DNA of 64,000 nucleotides, taken from NCBI GenBank assembly GCA_963718995.1, contig CAVRAP010000020.1, positions 124,001-188,000 of the forward strand, in the 5' to 3' direction. The notes below the pieces were generated by a model, which saw only the letters and a list, made by a program, of their open reading frames with translations, was not told where the DNA came from and searched no databases. Below are positions 26,122 to 39,765 of the stretch, one piece after another; positions within the stretch are counted from its first letter, which is position 1; every line of letters starts with the position of its first letter. The position numbers were made by a program, and so were the translations under genes. Origin of the DNA: UBA4744 sp963718995. Its GTDB lineage: Bacteria > Actinomycetota > Acidimicrobiia > Spongiisociales > UBA4744.

Positions 26122-26538
26122 ATGGCGACCATTGAATTGACGAAAGACAACTTCGAGCAGACCGTCCTCGAGAACGACACCGTATTTGTCGACTTCTGGG
26201 CCGAGTGGTGTGGACCATGCCGTTCCTTCGCTCCCACCTATGAGGCGGCCTCGGAGCAGCATGAAGACGTCGTGTTTGCCAAGGTCAACACCGAGCTCGA
26301 ACAGGAACTGGCAGGTTACTTCCAGATCCGATCGATCCCCACGTTGATGGTCTTTCGTGAAAACGTAGTGCTGTTCTCACAGCCTGGTGCGCTCCCGGAG
26401 CCGATGCTGAATGATCTCATTGCCCAGGTCAAAGCCGTCGACATGGAAGACGTACGTCGCCAGATCGCAGAACATGAGCACGATGGCGATGAAGGTCACG
26501 ACCATGAAGGTCACGATCACGAAGACGCCACCGTATAG
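26122..26538 (+). CDS. Thioredoxin with histidine-rich C-terminal tail
   Basis: 138-residue protein. Residues 1-107 are a complete thioredoxin fold with the active site WCGPC at 29-33 and the cis-Pro in RSIPTLMVF. The C-terminus adds an unusual acidic and His-rich tail, EHEHDGDEGHDHEGHDHED, with repeated GHDHE units that look like a metal-binding site (Ni, Zn or Cu). The gene has its own promoter overlapped by a CsoR-type operator and a strong terminator, so it is a single-gene unit probably induced by metal or thiol stress. Confidence 0.92.
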   Translation: MATIELTKDNFEQTVLENDTVFVDFWAEWCGPCRSFAPTYEAASEQHEDVVFAKVNTELEQELAGYFQIRSIPTLMVFRENVVLFSQPGALPEPMLNDLIAQVKAVDMEDVRRQIAEHEHDGDEGHDHEGHDHEDATV

Positions 26539-26553
26539 GAGCAAAGCCTGTCC

Positions 26554-26589
26554 CGAAAAAGCCGTCGCGCGTACGCGACGGCTTTTTCG
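26554..26589 (+). terminator. Intrinsic terminator after thioredoxin
   Basis: Sixteen-base perfect stem (from CGAAAAAGCC to GGCTTTTTCG) with a four-base CGTA loop, ending in a T run. Confidence 0.9.
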
Positions 26590-26630
26590 GCGCGGTAGCG
26601 TAGGGCGGTTCGTGTAACGAGGAGTCAAGG

Positions 26631-27780
26631 GTGTCGGCTGAGGATAGAGTTGGCGTTCACTTTGCCACCAAATATGACGCGGTGCCGTCGGCCAGGGTTC
26701 GTGTGCCGAGCCGGCTCAATCTCATTGGTGAGCACACCGACTACAACGATGGCTTTGTCCTGCCATGGGCGATCGATCGTGAGATGTGGATTGCTCTTCG
26801 ACCCCGTAGCGACCACAAGGTGCACATCCGGTCCGAGAGTTTCACCGACGAAGTGGTCTTTGATCTCACGAGTCTGAGAAAAGGCACGGGCTGGGGCGAA
26901 TACGTCAAGGGTGTTGCTTCGGCCATTACGGCGACTGGTCGCGCGGTGAGCGGATTCGACGCGTTCTTGGCAAGTGACATTCCGATGGGTGCTGGTATGT
27001 CATCTTCAGCAGCCGTTTGCATTGGCTCGGCGGTTGCATTCGCAGTTGTGTCTGGTTTCTATCTGGAAGCCCGGGAACTCGCTGAGCTGGCCCAACGAGC
27101 CGAGAACCACTGGGTTGGAGTCGAGAGCGGGATCATGGATCCCCTCGTCATGGCAGGCGGGCATCGAGGCCATGCTCAGTTGATCGATTGCCGCGAACTT
27201 CACCACCGAGGACATTGTCCTCCCGGACGAGACGGTTGCTGCGGTCTTGGACACAGGAACCCGTCGTGGTCATGTCTCCTCTGCCTACAACGAGCGCAGG
27301 CGGCAATGTGCTGAAGCCGCCCGTCACTTCGGCGTTGCATCACTTCGGGATCTCGATCTTCAAGCATTGCAGGCAAACGCGACCGGCCTTGCGGACGTGA
27401 TCTACCGGCGCGCGCTTCATGTGGTGACGGAAAACCAGAGAACGCTCAACGCTGCGGAAGCCCTTCGCACCGGCGATGTTGCAAGAGTGGGACGATTGAT
27501 GGTCGAGAGTCACGAGTCGCTTCGGCAGAATTACGAGGTCTCGAGCCGGCCGCTCGATGCCATGGCGACGGCCGCCACAGGAGCACCAGGATGTCTCGGT
27601 GCTCGCATGATGGGGGGTGGCTTTGGTGGCGTCGCCGTGGCACTGGTGAGACGTGACCGAACCCAGGAATTCAAGGCGGCAGTCATGGAGGCCTTTACTG
27701 ACCTCACGGGTCTGGCGGCGCATGTGCACTTCGTCGAAGCAGTGGACGGCGTTATTGCCCTGCCGGGCACCGCCGATTGA
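26631..27780 (+). CDS. galK: Galactokinase (one frameshift)
   Basis: GHMP-family kinase that phosphorylates galactose to galactose-1-phosphate in the Leloir pathway. The GTG at 26631 follows GAGGAG. N-terminal part: VRVPSRLNLIGEHTDYNDGFVLP split as SRLNLIGEHTDYNDG (galactokinase signature) and MGAGMSSSAAVCIGSAVA (ATP loop). The frame changes near 27201, after LIDCRE, and continues TRRGHVSSAYNERRRQC, GARMMGGGFGGVAVAL to the end. One base removed gives a normal protein of about 382 residues. No other Leloir genes are nearby. Confidence 0.9.
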
Positions 27781-28140
27781 TCACGTGCCGCGCGGCTCAA
27801 TCCAGATTGACCTGAGTGGTTGGGCACTGGTATGCAACCAGTCGTATGCATCACGGTAATCCGGCTCGAGACCGGCCTGCTTGGCTTGGTCGAGGTCGCC
27901 TTCGACATCCTCGAGAGCGGATTGCAGCCCGTACAGAAGGCCCTGGAGTTCCTCGAGGTCGCGGCGAGAGACAATCAAGTCGTCGGGCCCCAACCCGTGA
28001 GCGGTAGCCAGCTTCCGGGCCATATGCGCCTGCTGGCGGCATCCCTGTTTGCAGTAACGCCTGCGCCGCCCGGGACCCTCCTGTTTCGGCAGTTCCCCGC
28101 CGCACCACCCGCAGCGAGCCTTGGACCACGGTTTCGTCAT
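27781..28140 (-). CDS. Zinc-ribbon protein, actinobacterial type
   Basis: 119 residues. The N-terminal zinc site is CGWCGGELP ... RYCKQGCRQQAH, followed by a basic helix and an acidic helical C-terminus (LYGLQSALEDVEGDLDQAK). Similar short zinc-finger proteins are common in actinobacteria without assigned function. ATG 28140 begins MTKPWSKARC. It converges with galK with no gap. Confidence 0.72.
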   Translation of the reverse strand: MTKPWSKARCGWCGGELPKQEGPGRRRRYCKQGCRQQAHMARKLATAHGLGPDDLIVSRRDLEELQGLLYGLQSALEDVEGDLDQAKQAGLEPDYRDAYDWLHTSAQPLRSIWIEPRGT

Positions 28141-28227
28141 GTGACAAAGCGTACCGCCATGGCCCGGCGCGACGGGGGATGCCGTCGGGCCGGCCGACCT
28201 CGACACTCACCTGTGATCGGGGAACCG

Positions 28228-28986
28228 TCAGGAAGGCGGGCCGTGCTCCCCTACCCCACCGCCCCTGCGACTTCTTCGAAGCAAAGTTGCGTATCCACCT
28301 ATTCCGATCACCGCAAAAGCAAACCACTGGATCGCGTATGCCTGATGTGATCCTTCTGTCAGTTCCCGGGCGGTGACCGGGATAGGCAGCTGCCCGGCTT
28401 GCTCCGGAAACTGAGAGCCGAGGTCGACAAACACCGGGGCCAGCCGGTCGGGAATCTGCTGCTGGAGACGCGGAATGTCTACCCAATAGAGACGCTGGAG
28501 GCGGCCTTCCGGAGGATCATCGGGGCCGAGGGAGGGAGCCGACTGAGAATCTCGAACGGTGCCCGCGACCTCTACCGCTTCCATCGGAGGCAGTGCAGGC
28601 CCAACCGGTGGCTCGTCGAGATCGAGAGGCACCCATCCCCGGTTGACCAGCACGGTTACGCCGGCGTCTGAGACGAGCGGGGTAACCACATGGAATCCTG
28701 CCTCCCCGTTGTGAGTTCGGGATCGGATCAGTACCTCCTGGTCGACATCGAAGATTCCCGTTACGACGACCCTGCGGAACTCCCGTTCTGACTCTGGGAC
28801 ACCGGCGAGTAACGCATTGAAGCCGACGGGAGGTATCTCCATACGCGCGGCGACAGTTTCGTTCTGAGCGCGTCGTTCCTCCAACCGATCGAGTTGCCAG
28901 ATGCCGAGGCGAATGAACACACCAACCACAATCACGACGATCACATGGGCGGCGAGCCAGCGCGGGGTGAGGTATTTCTGCAGCAT
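28228..28986 (-). CDS. SURF1-family cytochrome c oxidase assembly protein
   Basis: 252-residue inner-membrane protein that assists heme a insertion into cytochrome oxidase. One helix at each end (about 13-30 and 222-240) flanks an external beta-rich domain. Family marks are LGIWQLDRLEERRAQN, GIFDVDQEVLIRSR, HVVTPL, VLVNRGWVPL and the C-terminal HQAYAIQWFAFAVIG. ATG 28986 has no obvious ribosome site. It lies 39 bases after a 58-residue gene on the same strand. Confidence 0.9.
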   Translation of the reverse strand: MLQKYLTPRWLAAHVIVVIVVGVFIRLGIWQLDRLEERRAQNETVAARMEIPPVGFNALLAGVPESEREFRRVVVTGIFDVDQEVLIRSRTHNGEAGFHVVTPLVSDAGVTVLVNRGWVPLDLDEPPVGPALPPMEAVEVAGTVRDSQSAPSLGPDDPPEGRLQRLYWVDIPRLQQQIPDRLAPVFVDLGSQFPEQAGQLPIPVTARELTEGSHQAYAIQWFAFAVIGIGGYATLLRRSRRGGGVGEHGPPS

Positions 28987-29025
28987 GAGGAGTACGCATT
29001 ATGGCTGCTCTGATCACCCTATTTG

Positions 29026-29202
29026 TCAGGCGACCGCCTCGCCGTCGCCACCGAGCAAAGTCCGAGCGAAATCCAGTGGCTCCGTTCCGTCTGCAACGGC
29101 CAGAGCGACGGGTCGTTGCATCCATGCAACCAGTGTTTCCGGACGGATACCCGCCTGCTCGACGAGGAGTTCGGCAAGATCGTCGGTCCAGAACCACGGC
29201 AT
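29026..29202 (-). CDS. Small conserved-looking protein upstream of SURF1 gene
   Basis: 58 residues from ATG 29202, preceded by GGAGG with a six-base-class spacing. It reads MPWFWTDDLAELLVEQAG, then RPETLVAWMQRPVALAV and FARTLLGGDGEAV. Ordinary composition and the good ribosome site support a real gene. Unknown family. It is probably co-transcribed with SURF1. Confidence 0.6.
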   Translation of the reverse strand: MPWFWTDDLAELLVEQAGIRPETLVAWMQRPVALAVADGTEPLDFARTLLGGDGEAVA

Positions 29203-29300
29203 GAACTACCTCCGGAGGGAGTGGGCGGGATGGGAACACCCCTACCGTACCCCCGGTGTCAAGTCTCTCTGACCAGGGGAAACGCGCGGGTACGCGCGAC

Positions 29301-30878
29301 CTACCCAGATCCTGCCAGGGAGGTTCCGCCGGTCCGGCGAGGATCGGCAGCAGCCGTCAGTTCTCCGTGCGAGTCCCAGTATGCAGCACCGACCCCTCCG
29401 AAGAACATGTCGAGGTTCTCGTACCGGCGAAGGGGGTACTCACTGTGGTCGACGGGGATCGAACGTTCACAGGCCACTCGCCACCCGGTTTCCTCGCCAC
29501 GTTCTACATGGAGGCGCGGCGCGGCGATCGCGTCGGCCAGCGACATGCCCAATTCTGTGAAGTTGATGACCGTGGCGAGAATCGCAGTCGTGATCCGGTC
29601 GGCGCCCGGCGAGCCGACCGAGAGGATGCGGCCGTCCTCGTGGCGGGCGATCGTCGGCGCCATGTTGGAAGTTAGGCGGGTCCCGGGCGCCAACGCGTGA
29701 AACCCGCGTCTGTTCAGTTCGATCTCGCCGAGACAATTATTCATCCAGATCCCGGTTCCGGGAGGCATGACGCCCGAGCCGTAACCCGATGAAATCGTGA
29801 CGGAGCAGGCGGCCCCGGTCGAGTCAACCGTGGAGGTGTGCACCGTCGATGGTGACTTTGAGATTGCCGCGATGTCACCACCCTCGGCAGCGGTCAATAG
29901 CCGGAGGGCGTCCCTGGGGAGATCGTCGCTGAGCTCGAGCTGGTCGCGGCGGAATCCGAGCACGGCAATCTGGGATCGGATCAATCGGTCGTAGTCGGCG
30001 GGCGTCCACCGATCACTCTTCGGGTATCCGTTCATGAGCATGAGGAGGGCCGTCAGTGTGATGCCTCCAATAGCCGGGGCAGGATTGGTCACGATATGCC
30101 ACCCGCCGATGACGGCCTCGAGCGGCCGGCGGATCAACGGCCGGTATTCCAGAAGGTCCTCTGCCGTTACCAGGCCATCGTTGGCCATCATGTCTGCTGC
30201 GATCAGCCGGGCGATCTCCCCCTCGTACATCGCCCGCGGACCTTGCTCGGCTATCGCCCGAAGGGTTTCCGGTCGATGGGCTACCTGGACCAGGCCCCCT
30301 TCCGGAATGAGCGAGCCGTCCTCTCTATGCAAAGCGGCCCTGCTCGATTCCTGCCATCCGAAGACAACGTCGTGGCTGTAACGGAGATAATTGCTCGACG
30401 GTTGGGACAGCGGGAATCCATCCCGGGCCAGTTCGTAGGCGGGCTCAACCACGATCTGCCACGGAACCCGACCGTAGCGAGCAGAAGCCAGGCCCAGGGC
30501 CGCCACCGCTCCCGGTGTGCCAACGGAGCCGTGCCCGATCGTGGTGGTGAGGCCTCCACCGTATTCCATCGAAACGTCGAAGACACCCTTCCCGAACCGG
30601 TCGCGTCCGAGCCCTCGCCCCGGCATCTCCACATACCCGTCAATGGTGACCGGCGGAACTCCAGGCGTCCAGATGGTCACGAATCCGCCACCACCGAGGG
30701 CGCAGACACCCGGTTCCGTAATCATGGAGACCAGGGCCGCGGCCACGGCCCCGTCGACGGCATTGCCGCCTTCTTCGGCGATGCGGGCCGACGCGGCTGC
30801 GGCGAGTTCCGAACTGGATGCAGTGGCAATGCGTGGCATGAGTGCGCCAGCGTAGCCGGGTGCCTCGGCCTGGTTCAT
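29301..30878 (-). CDS. Gamma-glutamyltransferase-family hydrolase
   Basis: 525-residue Ntn-hydrolase precursor that would cleave itself into two subunits and act on gamma-glutamyl compounds or acylated substrates. N-terminal block EEGGNAVDGAVAAALV and GVCALGGGGFVTI; the nucleophile is the Thr in SPSTVHTSTVD (equivalent to the first Thr of TTHxSVVD in E. coli GGT). Substrate-site GSGVMPPGTGIWMNN and NMAPTI follow. No signal peptide is visible, so it appears cytoplasmic; members of this subgroup often have substrates other than glutathione. Starts ATG 30878, 16 bases after the SSB-like gene. Confidence 0.88.
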   Translation of the reverse strand: MNQAEAPGYAGALMPRIATASSSELAAAASARIAEEGGNAVDGAVAAALVSMITEPGVCALGGGGFVTIWTPGVPPVTIDGYVEMPGRGLGRDRFGKGVFDVSMEYGGGLTTTIGHGSVGTPGAVAALGLASARYGRVPWQIVVEPAYELARDGFPLSQPSSNYLRYSHDVVFGWQESSRAALHREDGSLIPEGGLVQVAHRPETLRAIAEQGPRAMYEGEIARLIAADMMANDGLVTAEDLLEYRPLIRRPLEAVIGGWHIVTNPAPAIGGITLTALLMLMNGYPKSDRWTPADYDRLIRSQIAVLGFRRDQLELSDDLPRDALRLLTAAEGGDIAAISKSPSTVHTSTVDSTGAACSVTISSGYGSGVMPPGTGIWMNNCLGEIELNRRGFHALAPGTRLTSNMAPTIARHEDGRILSVGSPGADRITTAILATVINFTELGMSLADAIAAPRLHVERGEETGWRVACERSIPVDHSEYPLRRYENLDMFFGGVGAAYWDSHGELTAAADPRRTGGTSLAGSG

Positions 30879-30893
30879 CGCCGCCGGCTGGGA

Positions 30894-31223
30894 TCATGGT
30901 GTCCCGACCGCCGCGAGATCATCAGGTCGAAGCGCAACCTGCTCTGCGACGATCTCCAGACGACTCCGGCGGCCGTCAGGATTCGACCAGAATCGGCGCT
31001 GGACCGTACCCGTCGCCCAGATCCGTTGTCCGACCTCAACGTCTGACACCAGAAACTCTTCGGGGGGTTCCCATTGCGTGACCGGGACGACGTCGACCCT
31101 GCGGCGCGGCTCATCCGCCCGCACCGTGATGAGGTACCTGATAAGTCGCAAACCCGATTCGAACACCCGCAGCTCCGGCGGCGCAGCCAGCCGGCCGGAT
31201 AGCACCACCAAGTTGAGATCCAT
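30894..31223 (-). CDS. Single-strand DNA-binding-like OB-fold protein
   Basis: 109 residues. LNLVVLSGRLAAPPELRVF opens like SSB, followed by RLIRYLITVRAD and VEVGQRIWATGTVQRRFW, the OB-fold strands. It lacks the acidic C-terminal tip of housekeeping SSB, so it is probably an accessory SSB. ATG 31223 follows a purine-rich GGAGT. Same strand and 16 bases from the gamma-glutamyltransferase gene. Confidence 0.75.
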   Translation of the reverse strand: MDLNLVVLSGRLAAPPELRVFESGLRLIRYLITVRADEPRRRVDVVPVTQWEPPEEFLVSDVEVGQRIWATGTVQRRFWSNPDGRRSRLEIVAEQVALRPDDLAAVGTP

Positions 31224-31339
31224 GATTACTCCTTGGTAAATCGGGGAGGAGCGGGGGGCATGATCAACGTATCGGGACCCTATGACACAGAAGGATGCCG
31301 AGGACTCATCTCTCCCCGGGTCGATTTAGAGTGGAGAGC

Positions 31340-32263
31340 ATGGATACCAGTCGCGCGGTCCAGCTAGCAGACAAACTGTATGCGATCGATGCCTGGATGG
31401 AAGAGGGACCCGAACGGCTTTCTTGCTATCTGTTCGACACCCCCGAACGCGTGCTTGTCGAGGTCGGGCCTTCGGCGACCCTGCACCACCTGACCAGGGT
31501 CCTCGACGAGCTCGGAATCGATGACATCGCCACGATCGTGGTCACGCACATTCACATCGACCATGCAGGCGGGGCCGGGCAGTTCGCCCACCGATATCCA
31601 AACGCTCGTATTGGTGTGCACAGCTCGGGTGTCCGTCACCTTGTTTCGCCCGAGCGACTGTGGGCATCGGCAGCCGGGGTGTTTGGAGAGGAGTGGCTGG
31701 CGAACACGTGGGGTCCGATGGAGCCCATCGCAGAGGAAAGGCTGATGGTCCTCGACGAAGGCGATCGGGTGCCCCTCGGGGGCGGGCGCTTCCTCGACGT
31801 TATGCATACGCCGGGACACGCCCGACACCATATTGTCTTTCACGATGACGACACCGGGGGCATGTTTGTCGGAGACTCCGTTGGATTGTGTTACCCGCAT
31901 GGCCACTTCGTTCAACCCGTGACGCCTCCACCAGACTTCGATGCGGAACTGGTCGTCGAGCAGATGCACCGGATGCTGGAGCGAGCTCCTCAGTTCCTCG
32001 GGTTTGCGCACTTCGGACCCGACTACCGGGTGGCAGAAACGCTCGGGAATGCCGAACAGCGGATCTGGGACTGGGTACGGGTCGTGGAAGCGGCCGCCCA
32101 CCTCGACGATGCAGCAGCCACCGAAGAGTTGCGGCGGTGGAGCCACGCCCGTTACTTAGACCTGGGGTTCACCGAAGAGGACATCTCCAAGTACGAGGCG
32201 AAGACTTTCTGGCCGATGCAAGTGGCAGGAATCAGAAGATGGTTGGCGACCCGACCACACTGA
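31340..32263 (+). CDS. Metallo-beta-lactamase-fold hydrolase
   Basis: 307 residues. The zinc motif is VVTHIHIDHAGGAGQF (HxHxDH), with further ligands in MHTPGHARHH, MFVGDSVG and FAHFGPDY. The order and the substrate-side PVTPPPDFDAELV resemble glyoxalase-II-like hydrolases of the MBL superfamily. ATG 31340 follows GGAGAG. Converges with the L,D-transpeptidase gene, overlapping by 32 bases. Substrate unknown. Confidence 0.87.
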   Translation: MDTSRAVQLADKLYAIDAWMEEGPERLSCYLFDTPERVLVEVGPSATLHHLTRVLDELGIDDIATIVVTHIHIDHAGGAGQFAHRYPNARIGVHSSGVRHLVSPERLWASAAGVFGEEWLANTWGPMEPIAEERLMVLDEGDRVPLGGGRFLDVMHTPGHARHHIVFHDDDTGGMFVGDSVGLCYPHGHFVQPVTPPPDFDAELVVEQMHRMLERAPQFLGFAHFGPDYRVAETLGNAEQRIWDWVRVVEAAAHLDDAAATEELRRWSHARYLDLGFTEEDISKYEAKTFWPMQVAGIRRWLATRPH

Positions 32264-33090
32264 TGGGGCTGTGGGGAGCGATCCGGCGGACGGGGGCCGG
32301 CTCAAGTTGCTCCGGCTGGGGAGCCGGCGCAAGGAGATCCTCGCGGGCCATCTGCTGTCCGTAGACGAACACAGGCATACCCAACTCGAGTTCCGTGGCC
32401 AGGAAGTCCATATCGTGAAGTTCAACCCGCACGCAGCCATGTGAAGCCGGATAGGGAGGGACGCTCGACGAACCGTGGATCGCGTAGCCGCCGCGGAAGT
32501 AGTACGGACGGTATAGGCCACCGAGATACGAGATCCGCCAGCCATCAACCTGCTTGTAGAACGAGTAGTCACCTTCCGGTGTGCGGGCCCGGACGGGCGT
32601 GCCGCGCGAGCCCCGGTAGGTGTCACCATTGCCCGACGAGATCGGCAGCATCGCGGTGACCGTGTCATCCTTGACCAAGAACAAGACCTGTTTTGCCAGA
32701 TCTACCTCAACCCGATCGGGGGCACCGGCCTGGATCGGGAGTTCGACGATTCCATCGAGCAGGAGCCAGTGCTCCTGGCGGAAAAGCCCGTCCCGTTCCA
32801 GATCGTGGACCTTTTGGAAAGCGTAGACCGCTCCCAGGGTGGCTTGACCGAAGGTACTGTCGTTGGCACCGGGCCGGAAACCAGCCTCTGCCAGTCGCTG
32901 CTGCAGTCGCTCGACCCACGGACCGCTGTCACCGGGCGCAATAGCCGCTGGTACCTCCCACGCCTCTCCAGGCCCGAAGACATTCGGATCATCGATGTCG
33001 ATGTCCAGAGCGGCGGCCGGGACGAGCATGCCGATGGTGAGCACGAGGGTCAGGACCGTTGGACAACATCAGCCGCGTGGACTTCCGCAT
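32232..33090 (-). CDS. L,D-transpeptidase with peptidoglycan-binding domain (one frameshift)
   Basis: Cell-wall enzyme forming 3-3 crosslinks or attaching proteins to peptidoglycan. After a signal peptide comes a PG_binding_1 domain (PWVERLQQRLAEAGFRPG, FGQATLGAVYAFQKVHD) and a YkuD catalytic domain ending in IHGSSSVPPYPASHGCVRV, with His and Cys in place. In the present reading the signal is cut short; starting at ATG 33090 (MRKSTRLMLSN) and removing one base near 33060 gives a perfect signal peptide running into VLTLVLTIGMLVPAAA. The tail is Pro-rich. Confidence 0.87.
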
Positions 33091-33151
33091 CGTACGACAC
33101 CCTTACCCTCGACGTACCACCTCCATCGGCCGATTGAGCGCCAACCCTGAG

Positions 33152-34027
33152 CTATTCGGAGGCTTCTCGGGCCTTGATGGCTGCGACGAGGTCATCAAGA
33201 CCTGCAAAGGCTCCACCCTCGTTCTCGATGGCGTTCAGCAGCTTGCGAGCGGTGACGGTATCCCCCAACTCGACTGCAGCCCGGGCGGCAACGTACCACT
33301 GGCGCAGGTCTTCTTCGTACGGCTCCTTGGTCAACCGCTTTGGTTCGGTGATCGCCCAGGCTGCCCGGGGATCACCCTCGTCGAGAAGGAAGGCTCCGTA
33401 GACGACCCGGCCTTCCTTCAGGGCAGCCGGGTTCGCCCCGAGTCGTTGGAGTTCGTGCCAGGTCTTGTGGACCTCTTCAGGTCTTCCCAAAGCCCGGAGA
33501 GCGTCCATCTCAACGGCCATGTGTGTCGTGTCGCCGGCCAGGCGCCGGAAGGTCCGTAGCTCGCGGAGGGCCTCCTGCCAGAGTCCGGCCCGATACGCGG
33601 AAAGTCCGAGCAATTCCCTGATCGCCGAGGCGCGCGATGAGAGAGCTTTGGCTTCGACCAATTTGTCCCGCGCGAACCTATACCGGCCATCCGCAAAGGC
33701 GTCGGCCGCGGTGTTGAGGAGATTGAAGGTCGGAATGAGCCGGTCCTTTCGGGTCACCCTTGTGATTTCGTCACGGAGCCACTTGGGCAGATTCTCGGCA
33801 CCACCTTCGACGTGAAGGGCACCCCGCCGCTCCGGGTGCTCGTCGTGGCGATCGTGCCGTTTGGTACCCGACTCGCTGCGCCGGTGCGGTTGGTCGGGCT
33901 GACCCCGACTTCCGCTCCGTTTGGCGTTGGGTCGCCCGCGCCCGCCTGTTGGCGGCTTGCGCCTGCCGTCTCCGGTCCGACCTCTGCCTTGCTGGTCTGG
34001 CACTTCAGTATCTCCCCTTCGATTCAT
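33152..34027 (-). CDS. Tetratricopeptide-like protein with basic disordered N-terminus
   Basis: 291 residues. The first about 75 are Arg/Gly/Asp-rich and look disordered (GRPNAKRSGSRGQPDQPHRR), the remainder consists of helix pairs of TPR type (ADAFADGRYRFARDKLVEAK, YRAGLWQEALRELRTFRRL, DLRQWYVAARAAVELGD). The basic arm could bind RNA or the nearby ribosome; that is speculation. ATG 34027 is used. It lies directly downstream of the rRNA operon on the same strand, separated by its terminator. Confidence 0.75.
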   Translation of the reverse strand: MNRRGDTEVPDQQGRGRTGDGRRKPPTGGRGRPNAKRSGSRGQPDQPHRRSESGTKRHDRHDEHPERRGALHVEGGAENLPKWLRDEITRVTRKDRLIPTFNLLNTAADAFADGRYRFARDKLVEAKALSSRASAIRELLGLSAYRAGLWQEALRELRTFRRLAGDTTHMAVEMDALRALGRPEEVHKTWHELQRLGANPAALKEGRVVYGAFLLDEGDPRAAWAITEPKRLTKEPYEEDLRQWYVAARAAVELGDTVTARKLLNAIENEGGAFAGLDDLVAAIKAREASE

Positions 34028-34073
34028 TCTGCCCGTAGATGTTTTCGCGTCGCTCCCGTGAACCCAACTATAG

Positions 34074-34107
34074 AAAAAGGGCCGCCCCGGCTAATCCGAG
34101 ACGACCC
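34074..34107 (-). terminator. Intrinsic terminator of the rRNA operon
   Basis: On the minus strand, a 12-base stem GGGTCGTCTCGG / CCGGGGCGGCCC (with G-U pairs), five-base loop, then five T, 17 bases after the 5S gene. Confidence 0.88.
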
Positions 34108-34123
34108 TCCTTCTCACATATTT

Positions 34124-34240
<117 letters not shown>

Positions 34241-34272
34241 ACACCGGTAAGTACTCGACTTCTCGAGCACTC

Positions 34273-34288
34273 CATAGCGAACACGTAT
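34273..34288 (-). other. 23S processing stem, 3' strand
   Basis: CATAGCGAACACGTAT is the exact reverse complement of 37413-37428 on the other side of the 23S gene, so the precursor RNA can form a long helix that brackets 23S, the usual RNase III target. Confidence 0.85.
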
Positions 34289-34303
34289 GCGGTCATGGAT
34301 TCA

Positions 34304-37391
<3,088 letters not shown>

Positions 37392-37412
37392 CATAAAAGA
37401 ATCCAAAACGTT

Positions 37413-37428
37413 ATACGTGTTCGCTATG
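37413..37428 (-). other. 23S processing stem, 5' strand
   Basis: ATACGTGTTCGCTATG, partner of 34273-34288. Confidence 0.85.
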
Positions 37429-37608
37429 CAGTTCTCAAAAAGCCGTTACTTGCCGGCAAGCCGGCAAGTTGGACGGTTGGCTTCGCCAAACATCCACTCC
37501 GGTGGGTCGGGTGCTCGTATATGCGCCCTTTCCCTCCGTCCGAGAGAGCGGGAGTTTCCGAAGGAAACTCCAACCTGATGGCCGTTAGGACATCAGGCCG
37601 ACTCCCTC

Positions 37609-37626
37609 ACAACTAAACAGTGTGCC
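37609..37626 (-). other. 16S processing stem, 3' strand
   Basis: ACAACTAAACAGTGTGCC (plus strand) is the exact reverse complement of 39492-39509 in the 16S leader: an 18-base perfect helix that encloses 16S. Confidence 0.88.
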
Positions 37627-37785
37627 CAATCGTTTCTTCCGTTCGCCCGGAGAGCAAGCTCATCCTGACGTTCTTTCAAACCAATTGATTAACCAGTAGA
37701 TCAACTCAGAGCTGCAACCGGCGAACCGGTTGCTTTAAACAGTTCCTGTAACAGAACCGTCGTCGTTTGCTCCTTAGAAAGGAGG

Positions 37786-39305
<1,520 letters not shown>

Positions 39306-39635
39306 ACATTCATGAACCTGTTTGCGCGAACGCAAACCGGCGCCCGCTCTTTCGAGCGGATTTTCAATCCTGTCCAGAGAGTGCATTTTTTCCTTAACGC
39401 TCCTTCCCTCGTGAGAGGGTCGAAGCACCTGGAGTACGTTCCACCCCTTCCAGTCCCGAGGGACCTGCGGGGCGAACCGCTACTGGCTTTTGGCACACTG
39501 TTTAGTTGTCAAGGAGCCCGGACCGCGTCTCGCCGGATGGCAAGGGCGGCAGCTGACTGTAGCACCCAACCGTGGCATATGTCACATCGGGTGCCGGCAC
39601 CAGCAGATCCGGTGGCTTGGCCACCGGGCTGCGCC
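39306..39635 (-). other. rRNA operon leader
   Basis: Transcribed leader between the promoter and 16S. It contains the 5' strand of the 16S processing stem at 39492-39509 and several short inverted repeats. No protein gene is supported here. Confidence 0.75.
39492..39509 (-). other. 16S processing stem, 5' strand
   Basis: GGCACACTGTTTAGTTGT (plus strand), partner of 37609-37626. Confidence 0.88.
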
Positions 39636-39663
39636 ACTGTAATGACTCTGGTGCACTTGTCAA
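39636..39663 (-). promoter_or_regulatory. rRNA operon promoter
   Basis: On the minus strand TTGACA (39663-39658), 16-base spacer, TACAGT (39641-39636). A consensus -35 and near-consensus -10 about 330 bases upstream of mature 16S. Confidence 0.72.
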
Positions 39664-39765
39664 GCACCAGACCTGGTAGATCTGGTACTGCTACTAATGT
39701 AGCACCGAACGGACGTTCTGCGCGATGGATTCCGTTCCACCCACCCGTCCGTGAGAGGTACTGCA

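Larger units (their letters stand above)
37392..37785 (-). other. 16S-23S spacer without tRNA genes
   Basis: About 394 bases holding one strand of each processing stem and short hairpins such as CTTGCCGGCAAG/CCGGCAAG and GGAGTTTCC/GGAAACTCC. No tRNA-Ile or tRNA-Ala cloverleaf is present. Confidence 0.85.

Noticed and set aside
30096..31046. 316-codon plus-strand frame opposite gamma-glutamyltransferase
   Set aside because: Antisense shadow with no motif; the minus-strand enzyme is intact.
37392..37785. Search for tRNA-Ile/Ala in the spacer
   Set aside because: No cloverleaf or CCA-adjacent acceptor stem; only processing stems and short hairpins.
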